A DNA stretch of 14,543 bases from positions 1 through 14,543 of the forward strand of contig DZAU01000020.1 of NCBI GenBank assembly GCA_022729635.1, written 5' to 3'. Numbering within the stretch: position 1 is the stretch's first letter; every line of letters starts with the position of its first letter. The notes beneath the pieces were generated by a model. The model saw nothing but the letters and a program-made list of their open reading frames with translations, did no database searches and had not been told where the DNA came from. A program made the translations under genes and the position numbers. Source of the stretch: Flavobacterium psychrophilum (GTDB lineage Bacteria; Bacteroidota; Bacteroidia; Flavobacteriales; Flavobacteriaceae). Below, piece by piece: positions 6,754 through 13,497 of this stretch.

Positions 6754-9700
6754 ATGAGAAAATTAATTTTAGTTTTTTTTACCCTAATCCCTTTTGTTAC
6801 TTTGTCGCAAATTCAAGGCGATATCACTATTGAATGGCTCGAAAAAACAGAAATGTCTTTTGGTAATGCCAAAATAAATGTGCCTCAATTTGCTGGCAGT
6901 AGCTACAATTACGATCCTTTAAAAAGAACAGTTTCATATATTTTATACTTAAGTGAAACTTCTACTTCGGATAGAAATTCCGTTCAGATTACAAACGTGG
7001 TTTACGAATCAATAACGACTTCTCAGCTTGGTGATTTAGACCCTTTGAGTGTTGCCAAAACGCCTTCGGCATCATTAAAAACAAATCAGTCCAGAGACAT
7101 TAAACAAGTTTTTCTAGTGCTGTCTCCAATTATTAAAGACGATTTCGGATTCAAACGAATTAAATCTTTTTCTTATTCTATAAGTTCTGGAAGTTCATCG
7201 AAAATTGCGCAAACTTATAAAACCAGTACCATAATAAACTCTGTTTTAGCCACAGGCGACTGGTATCAATTTTATGTGGAAAAATCAGGAGTTTATAAAA
7301 TTTCTAAAAGTTTTTTGCAACAATTAGGCTTTAATGTAAACTCCATTGACCCAAAAAAGATACAAATTTATGGAAATGGCGGCAGAATGTTACCTTTATC
7401 AAACGGCACTTTTTATCCAACAGATTTAGTCGAAAATACCATTCAAATTTTTGGCGAAAGCGATGGCGTTTTCAATGATGATGACTACATCGTTTTTTAT
7501 GCCGAAGGTGTTGATACTTGGAGTGAGGAGAGTAAAACCAACAATAATTTATATGATACCAAATCCTTTTATTATGTAACTGCGCAAGGAAATGACGGAA
7601 AAAGGATTTCGAATATGATTCAGCCCACCGGAAACAGCACTTTGAATTTAAGCACCTTTGACGATTACCAATTTCACGAAATAGACTTGGTAAATATTGG
7701 ACATCTTGGACGCCAATGGTTTGGCGAATTATTTGAAATCAACCCAGATCAGGAATTTTCGTTTAATTTTCCAAATATTGATACAGCAACCCCTGTAAAA
7801 TTGAATATAATAACTGCTTCGGTGGCTTATACACCAACATCCTTTAAAGTTTCGGCAAACGGTCAAGACGTTGGGACTATTCCAATTTCGGCACTAACTA
7901 CTGGCTCGGGAATTCTATTTAACATTGGCTCTTTGCCCAGCAATACTACTTTCCCAGGATCAGAAAGCATAAAAATCAACCTGTCTTATAACAACAATAG
8001 CGTTCCAGGCTCAAAAGGATACCTTGATTATATTAAACTTACCGCTAAAAGAAAACTTCAAGGTTACGGAAAACAATTTCTGTTTCAATATGATTTGTCA
8101 AGCACGAGTCTAGGAATTGTGAGTTATGATTTTTCAAGCGCAGGCGGAATTTCACAAATTTGGGACGTTACGGATATACAAAACATAACCAAAGTTGAAA
8201 ATGCAAGTCAGGCTTCGTTTTCTTTTAAAGCAAATTTGGGCGAACTCAGAAAATACATTGCAATTGATGCCGCAGATTACTTAACTCCTTTAAAAACGAG
8301 CAAACCAAAAATCGCAAACCAAAATCTAAAAGGAACACTTTTTAAAAACGCACAAGGACAATTTCAGGACATTGACTATGTAATTATTACTCCTGCTTCC
8401 TTAACAACTCAAGCCGATAAATTGGCGAATTTCCATCGTTCTTATTCTAATCTGAATGTAAAAGTAATCACACTTGAAACTATTTATCAAGAATTTTCAT
8501 CAGGAAAACAAGATATTGCCGCCATCAGAAATTGCATAAAATACATTTATGACAATGCTTCTGCACCCGAAAAAAGAATAAAATATGTAAATCTTTTTGG
8601 TGATGCTTCTTATGATTACAAAAACCGAATACCAAATAACACTAATATTGTCCCCATTTATCACGCATTGAATAGTAATTCTTTAGGCGAATCTTCCTTT
8701 GCTTCAGACGATTTTTATGGATTGATGGATGCAAATGAAGGAAATGTTATTTCTTCCTTTGGAGGAATCGACATTGCTGTGGGTCGAATGCTGAATAATG
8801 ATGCCGCCCAAGCCGAAGAAATGGTAAACAAAGTAATTGAATACCACGACGTAAAATCGTATGGAAGCTGGCGAAATAATTGTGTGATGATTAGTGATGA
8901 CTCGGATAAGCGTTCAGACCCAAGCCTTCAAAAAAGGCAAAACAATTTAGCCGATAAAATCACTCTAGAAAAACCCTTTTTAAACGTCAATAAAATATTG
9001 CTCGATTCTTATGTTCAGGAAGCTTCTGCTGGAGGTTCTCGATATCCAAAAGCCAGAACCGATTTATTCAGTGCGTTCGAAAAAGGGGCTTTGGTCTTTA
9101 ATTATTTAGGTCACGGTGGTGAAGATGGCTTATCGAGTGAACGCATTTGGGAAAAATCCGATGGGCAAAATTTGAGCAATCAGTATAAATATCCTTTATT
9201 CATTACCATAACTTGTGATTTCTCGCGATTTGACAATCCATCAAGACCGACAGCCGGCGAATTTACTTTTTGGAATCCAAAAGGCGGAGCCATTTCTATG
9301 CTTACAACCATTAGGGAAATAGGGCAGTTCAGTGCCGAAAATTTCAATGACATTCTGGCCAAAAACTTGTTTTCGTATGGCTCAAACCAATACACTTCAA
9401 TCGCTGAAGCTTTACGAATATCCAAAAACTTCAATCCAAATTCTTCGAGCAATGTCGTATTTTACATTGGCGATCCAGCCTTGATGCTTGCCATAGCTAA
9501 ACCAAAAATAAGGCTCTCAAAAGTAAATGATATTCCTATTTCTCAACCTTTTGACGATTTCAAATCATTGGCAAAAATGAAAATATCTGGAGAAATTACA
9601 GATGAAAATAACATTCCTCTCACTAATTACAACGGAGAGCTTTCGACTACAATATTCGACAAATTCATTACAAGAAACACTTTAAATAATGACGGAAATA

Positions 9701-10584
9701 GTCCGCCAATACCTTTCAACGTGCTTGGAGAAACTATTTTCAGAGGAAATGCTTCGGTTACAAACGGACAATTTGAATTTAGTTTTATTGTTCCAAGAGA
9801 CATTAGAATTCCAGTAGGCAACGGAAAAATTAGTTTCTATGCCAAAAAAAATGGACTTTTTGAGAATCAAACAGGCTATGATACCACCATAAAAGTAGGA
9901 GGAATAAACGAAAATGCAGTAGCAGACAATATTAGTCCAAAAGTGCAGTTATATATGAACGACGAAACTTTTGTTTCGGGCGGAATAACGAATGATTCTC
10001 CGTTCTTACTGGCAAACCTTGAAGACGAAAGTGGCATTAATACCGCTAGCGGAATTGGTCATGACATGATTGCAATATTAGACGGCGATGTGAATAATCC
10101 TTATATATTAAACGATTATTACCAAACAAATCTGGATGATTACACCAAAGGAACGCTGCGGTTTCCGTTCAGGAATTTAGCTGTTGGTTTGCACACAATC
10201 ACTTTCAAGGCTTGGGATGTGTATAACAATCCCATAACTGCCGAAATCCAGTTTATTGTAGCAGGAAACGACTCCATAACATTGACACACGTGTTGAATT
10301 ATCCCAACCCATTTGTCAATTATACCGAGTTTTGGTTTTCACACAACCGTCCTTATGAACCTTTAGAGGTTCAGGTTCAGGTGATGACAATAACCGGAAA
10401 AGTAGTTTGGACACAAAACCAAATCATAACCACCGAAGGATTTCTGTCAAAAGAAATCACTTGGGACGGCAAAGATGATTTTGGAAATAAAATAGGAAAA
10501 GGAGTTTATGTGTATAAACTAACCGTAAAATCGAACCTAACCAATTCGAAAACTGAAAAATTTGAAAAACTTGTAATACTTTAA
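6754..10584 (+). CDS. porU: Type IX secretion system sortase PorU (gingipain-family peptidase)
   Basis: PorU is the cell-surface protease that removes the C-terminal domain from T9SS cargo and attaches the cargo to the surface, working with PorV in the attachment complex. The 1276-aa protein begins with a signal peptide (MRKLILVFFTLIPFVTLSQ). N-terminal beta domains run to about 530. A C25 (gingipain-like) caspase-fold domain covers about 540-910, with the His in Y-L-G-H-G-G-E-D-G (H787) and the nucleophile in T-I-T-C-D-F-S-R-F-D-N (C821). Then comes an Ig-like region and a type A T9SS C-terminal domain from about 1178 (L-N-Y-P-N-P-F, W-D-G-K-D-D-F-G-N, G-V-Y-V-Y-K-L). The length is typical of PorU, and the catalytic pair is intact. 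porV follows after 38 nt. The ATG at 6754 gives the signal peptide directly; no other start is better. Confidence 0.94.
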   Translation: MRKLILVFFTLIPFVTLSQIQGDITIEWLEKTEMSFGNAKINVPQFAGSSYNYDPLKRTVSYILYLSETSTSDRNSVQITNVVYESITTSQLGDLDPLSVAKTPSASLKTNQSRDIKQVFLVLSPIIKDDFGFKRIKSFSYSISSGSSSKIAQTYKTSTIINSVLATGDWYQFYVEKSGVYKISKSFLQQLGFNVNSIDPKKIQIYGNGGRMLPLSNGTFYPTDLVENTIQIFGESDGVFNDDDYIVFYAEGVDTWSEESKTNNNLYDTKSFYYVTAQGNDGKRISNMIQPTGNSTLNLSTFDDYQFHEIDLVNIGHLGRQWFGELFEINPDQEFSFNFPNIDTATPVKLNIITASVAYTPTSFKVSANGQDVGTIPISALTTGSGILFNIGSLPSNTTFPGSESIKINLSYNNNSVPGSKGYLDYIKLTAKRKLQGYGKQFLFQYDLSSTSLGIVSYDFSSAGGISQIWDVTDIQNITKVENASQASFSFKANLGELRKYIAIDAADYLTPLKTSKPKIANQNLKGTLFKNAQGQFQDIDYVIITPASLTTQADKLANFHRSYSNLNVKVITLETIYQEFSSGKQDIAAIRNCIKYIYDNASAPEKRIKYVNLFGDASYDYKNRIPNNTNIVPIYHALNSNSLGESSFASDDFYGLMDANEGNVISSFGGIDIAVGRMLNNDAAQAEEMVNKVIEYHDVKSYGSWRNNCVMISDDSDKRSDPSLQKRQNNLADKITLEKPFLNVNKILLDSYVQEASAGGSRYPKARTDLFSAFEKGALVFNYLGHGGEDGLSSERIWEKSDGQNLSNQYKYPLFITITCDFSRFDNPSRPTAGEFTFWNPKGGAISMLTTIREIGQFSAENFNDILAKNLFSYGSNQYTSIAEALRISKNFNPNSSSNVVFYIGDPALMLAIAKPKIRLSKVNDIPISQPFDDFKSLAKMKISGEITDENNIPLTNYNGELSTTIFDKFITRNTLNNDGNSPPIPFNVLGETIFRGNASVTNGQFEFSFIVPRDIRIPVGNGKISFYAKKNGLFENQTGYDTTIKVGGINENAVADNISPKVQLYMNDETFVSGGITNDSPFLLANLEDESGINTASGIGHDMIAILDGDVNNPYILNDYYQTNLDDYTKGTLRFPFRNLAVGLHTITFKAWDVYNNPITAEIQFIVAGNDSITLTHVLNYPNPFVNYTEFWFSHNRPYEPLEVQVQVMTITGKVVWTQNQIITTEGFLSKEITWDGKDDFGNKIGKGVYVYKLTVKSNLTNSKTEKFEKLVIL

Positions 10585-10600
10585 TAAAATACTATATTTG
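10571..10600 (+). promoter_or_regulatory. Promoter of porV overlapping the porU stop
   Basis: TTG at 10571-10573, a 19-nt spacer and TATATTTG at 10593-10600 match the phylum consensus. The spacer includes the porU stop codon (10582-10584). Transcription would start near 10605-10610, less than 20 nt before the porV ATG. porV can thus be expressed apart from porU, as well as by readthrough. Confidence 0.5.
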
Positions 10601-10622
10601 TCGAATTAATATTAAATTTCCA

Positions 10623-11792
10623 ATGAAAAAAATAGCATTTCTTTTTGTTTGTTTATTCCTAATTTCAAATGCAAAAGCACAAGAAAATGTCATCACCACA
10701 GCAGTTCCTTTTTTATTGGTCGCTGCCGATGCGAGATCCGCAGGTATGGCGGACAATGGTGTTGCTTCCTCCGCAGATGCTTTTTCGCAACAATGGAATC
10801 CGGCAAAATACGCCTTCGCAATAGACAAAGCAGGTTTTTCAATAAGCTATACTCCTTATCTTACTGACTTGGTAAACGATATTTCCTTGGGGCAAATCAA
10901 TTATTATAACAGAGTAAACGAAAAAAGTGCTTTTGCGGGAAGTTTTCGATTTTTTGGATTAGGAGAAATCGAATTACGTGAAACTGGTGACCCCAACGAA
11001 GTTCCGAGAACTGTTTCTCCAAGCGAATTGGCTTTTGACGGTTCCTATTCCTTAAAATTAAGCGAAAAATTCTCAATGGCAGTTGGCGCCCGATTCATAA
11101 ATTCTAATCTAAAAGTAGCTTCAGATGTAGGCGATGCCTCATCAGCAAGTTCATTTGCTGTTGATGTTGCTGGTTTTTTTCAATCAGAAGAAATATCCTT
11201 CAACGAATTCAACGGAAGATGGAGAGGTGGATTTAACATCCAAAATTTAGGCCCAAAATTGAGTTATGACCACACCGAATATAGCAGTAACTTTCTTCCG
11301 GCTAATCTAAAATTAGGTGGTGGTTTTGACTTCATCCTTGACGATTACAACAAAGTTGCCGTAAATTTAGAGTTCGCCAAATTATTGGTACCAACACCTC
11401 AAGACCCAGATTTGAATGGAGACGGAACAATCACTTCCGCCGAAAGATCTCAAAACAATCAAGATTACAACTCAATTGGATGGTTTCAGGGCGTAACTCA
11501 ATCTTTCTCCGATGCTCCGGGCGGTATGAGCGAAGAAATGAAAGAAATTACTTATTCTCTAGGTGCTGAATATTTATATCAAGATTCCTTTTCGATGCGT
11601 ATGGGATATTTTCACGAAAATCCAGATAAAGGTGCCAGACAGTTTTTCTCCCTTGGAGCAGGATTCAAATATAATGTAGTGAAAGTCGATGTTTCGTATT
11701 TATTCTCGACATCTAAGGTTAAAAACCCATTGGAAAACACGTTGCGATTCTCACTTACCTTTAATTTTGGCGACCAATACGATGAATATTAG
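10623..11792 (+). CDS. porV: Type IX secretion outer membrane protein PorV (LptO)
   Basis: PorV is an outer-membrane beta-barrel that binds the C-terminal domain of T9SS cargo as it leaves the SprA translocon and hands it to the PorU sortase. The 389-aa protein has a signal peptide (MKKIAFLFVCLFLISNAKAQ, cleaved after A-K-A or after Q20). The mature start, with P-F-L-L-V-A-A-D-A-R-S-A-G-M-A-D-N-G-V-A (28-47) and Q-W-N-P-A-K-Y, is the diagnostic PorV/PorQ family signature. Alternating amphipathic strands follow, and the protein ends L-R-F-S-L-T-F-N-F-G and a terminal Tyr, suitable as a barrel assembly signal. An acidic loop at 263-274 (D-L-N-G-D-G-T-I-T-S-A-E) has the layout of a calcium-binding EF-hand loop. 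The length fits the family. The gene follows porU by 38 nt, has its own promoter, and ends at a strong terminator. Confidence 0.94.
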   Translation: MKKIAFLFVCLFLISNAKAQENVITTAVPFLLVAADARSAGMADNGVASSADAFSQQWNPAKYAFAIDKAGFSISYTPYLTDLVNDISLGQINYYNRVNEKSAFAGSFRFFGLGEIELRETGDPNEVPRTVSPSELAFDGSYSLKLSEKFSMAVGARFINSNLKVASDVGDASSASSFAVDVAGFFQSEEISFNEFNGRWRGGFNIQNLGPKLSYDHTEYSSNFLPANLKLGGGFDFILDDYNKVAVNLEFAKLLVPTPQDPDLNGDGTITSAERSQNNQDYNSIGWFQGVTQSFSDAPGGMSEEMKEITYSLGAEYLYQDSFSMRMGYFHENPDKGARQFFSLGAGFKYNVVKVDVSYLFSTSKVKNPLENTLRFSLTFNFGDQYDEY

Positions 11793-11812
11793 TAAATTAA
11801 TAAAATAACTAC

Positions 11813-11846
11813 AAATCCAAATTTCAATGAAATTTGGATTTTTTTT
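11813..11846 (+). terminator. Intrinsic terminator after porV, directly before cdd
   Basis: A perfect 13-bp stem (AAATCCAAATTTC at 11813-11825, GAAATTTGGATTT at 11829-11841) with a 3-nt loop is followed by a T run to 11846. It begins 20 nt after the porV stop. The T run ends 12 nt before the cdd start codon. Confidence 0.8.
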
Positions 11847-11858
11847 CCAAATTAAAGA

Positions 11859-12341
11859 ATGAAAGACATTATTATTTCAACCCAATTTTCCGTTTTCGAA
11901 TCACTTCAAGAATTGCCTGTTGACATTCAAAATCTAATGACACAAGCTGTAGAAGTAAGAAAAAATGCTTATGCACCATATTCAAAATTTAGAGTTGGCG
12001 CTGCACTTTTGTTAGATAACGGAAAAATAGTTTTAGGTTCAAATCAGGAAAACGCTGCTTATCCTTCAGGGCTTTGCGCTGAACGGGTTGCTATTTTTCA
12101 GGCTGGCTCAATTTATCCAGATGCAAAGATATTAAAACTAGTGATTACCGCCGCTTCGGACACGAATCAAACCACTGCGCCAATTCCGCCTTGTGGTTCT
12201 TGCCGACAATCTATTGCCGAATATGAAATTAAACAGGAAACTCCAATCGAAATTTATTTTATGGGCGAAATAGGTGCTGTTTACAAATCAGATTCCATAA
12301 AAAACCTTCTCCCGTTTATGTTTGACAAGCACTTCTTATAA
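11859..12341 (+). CDS. cdd: Cytidine deaminase
   Basis: This enzyme hydrolyses cytidine and deoxycytidine to uridine and deoxyuridine in the cytoplasm, as part of pyrimidine salvage. The 160-aa protein has the homotetrameric-class zinc fold: A-P-Y-S-K-F-R-V-G-A-A-L (39-50) for substrate binding, the N-x-E-N-A-A-Y box (62-68), C-A-E with the zinc ligand C73 and the proton shuttle E75, and P-C-G-S-C-R-Q with zinc ligands C112 and C115. The N-terminal extension of about 25 residues is a little longer than in the smallest family members. All catalytic residues are present. It follows the porV terminator so closely that there is no room for a separate promoter after it; a TTG-N17-TAATTTTG match inside the porV 3' end (11742-11769) could drive it but would have to pass the terminator. 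Confidence 0.95.
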   Translation: MKDIIISTQFSVFESLQELPVDIQNLMTQAVEVRKNAYAPYSKFRVGAALLLDNGKIVLGSNQENAAYPSGLCAERVAIFQAGSIYPDAKILKLVITAASDTNQTTAPIPPCGSCRQSIAEYEIKQETPIEIYFMGEIGAVYKSDSIKNLLPFMFDKHFL

Positions 12342-12402
12342 AAAAAACCAAAAATTATCTTTTAAATTTTAATGCTTACTCGGAATGTCTTATTTTTGCA
12401 AC

Positions 12403-12433
12403 TTGCAAATTTGGGGTGAGGAAACTATTTTTG
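12403..12433 (+). promoter_or_regulatory. Promoter of pdhA operon
   Basis: TTG at 12403-12405, a 20-nt spacer and TATTTTTG at 12426-12433 fit the phylum consensus, with a leader of about 50 nt. A second exact -7 match, TATTTTTG at 12391-12398, lies 35 nt upstream but has no -33 partner. The 151-nt spacer between cdd and pdhA shows no clear terminator for cdd. Confidence 0.45.
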
Positions 12434-12492
12434 CGTGAGTCGGTTATAAATACCAACCACAAAACACTTTAGCAAAAAAATAAAAGATACAC

Positions 12493-13491
12493 ATGAAAGA
12501 AGTTACAAAAGAAGTTTATTTAAAGTGGTACGAAGACATGCTGCTTTGGAGAAAGTTTGAAGACAAACTTGCTGCACTATACATTCAACAAAAAGTTAGA
12601 GGATTTCTACACTTATATAATGGTCAGGAAGCCGTTTTGGCAGGAGCATTACACGCCATGGATTTGAGTAAAGACAAAATGATTACCGCTTATAGAAATC
12701 ACGTGCAACCAATTGGGATGGGCGTTGATCCAAGACGTGTAATGGCAGAACTTTTAGGGAAAGTTACCGGAACATCAAAAGGAATGGGAGGTTCAATGCA
12801 CATTTTCTCGAAAGAACACGGATTTTATGGCGGTCACGGAATCGTTGGCGGACAAATTCCGGTTGGTGCAGGAATTGCATTTGGCGACAAATACAATAAT
12901 ACTGGCGGAGTAACATTGACTTATTTTGGCGATGGTGCTTCACGACAAGGTTCATTGCACGAAGCTTTTAATATGGCTATGCTTTGGAATCTTCCGGTAG
13001 TTTTTATCGTTGAAAACAATGGTTACGCAATGGGAACTTCTGTAGAAAGAACCGCAAATCACCCTGATATTTGGAAACTCGGTTTAGGATACGAAATGCC
13101 TTGCGGACCAGTGGATGGGATGAATCCGGTAAAAGTAGCCGAAGCAATGAGCGAAGCCATAGAAAGAGCCAGAAACGATGGCGGACCAACGTTTCTTGAA
13201 ATGAAAACATATCGTTACAGAGGACATTCTATGTCAGATGCGCAATTATATCGCTCTAAAGAAGAAGTCGAAGAATACAAAAAAATTGACCCGATTTCTC
13301 AGGTTTTAGATGTAATTAAAGATCAAAAATATGCTACCGAAGCAGAAATTGAAGCTATCGACGAAAGAGTAAAAGATTTAATCGAAGAATGTGTGAAATT
13401 TGCCGAAGAATCTCCATATCCGGAAATTCAACAATTATACGACGTGGTTTACGCCCAAGAAAACTATCCATTTTTACCTCATAAACTATAA
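12493..13491 (+). CDS. pdhA: Pyruvate dehydrogenase E1 component, alpha subunit
   Basis: E1 alpha binds thiamine diphosphate and, with E1 beta, decarboxylates pyruvate and transfers the acetyl unit to the lipoyl groups of E2. The 332-aa protein has the E1 alpha fold: Y-R-N-H (67-70), G-M-G-G-S-M-H (97-103), G-G-H-G-I-V-G-G-Q (113-121), the ThDP motif G-D-G-A-S-R-Q-G (146-153) ending at V-E-N-N-G-Y-A-M (173-180), and the loop T-Y-R-Y-R-G-H-S-M-S-D (239-249), whose serines match the phospho-loop of mitochondrial E1 alpha. It is complete. The E2 gene follows 6 nt after its stop, so they are one operon. The acetyl-transferring pyruvate enzyme is favoured over branched-chain versions by the motif details and by the E2 next to it. 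E1 beta does not lie between pdhA and E2 and must be elsewhere. Confidence 0.95.
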   Translation: MKEVTKEVYLKWYEDMLLWRKFEDKLAALYIQQKVRGFLHLYNGQEAVLAGALHAMDLSKDKMITAYRNHVQPIGMGVDPRRVMAELLGKVTGTSKGMGGSMHIFSKEHGFYGGHGIVGGQIPVGAGIAFGDKYNNTGGVTLTYFGDGASRQGSLHEAFNMAMLWNLPVVFIVENNGYAMGTSVERTANHPDIWKLGLGYEMPCGPVDGMNPVKVAEAMSEAIERARNDGGPTFLEMKTYRYRGHSMSDAQLYRSKEEVEEYKKIDPISQVLDVIKDQKYATEAEIEAIDERVKDLIEECVKFAEESPYPEIQQLYDVVYAQENYPFLPHKL

Positions 13492-13497
13492 TCAATT

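Noticed and set aside
9180..9870. Minus-strand open frames opposite porU
   Set aside because: They overlap the conserved catalytic and Ig-like coding region of porU and show no domain or promoter.
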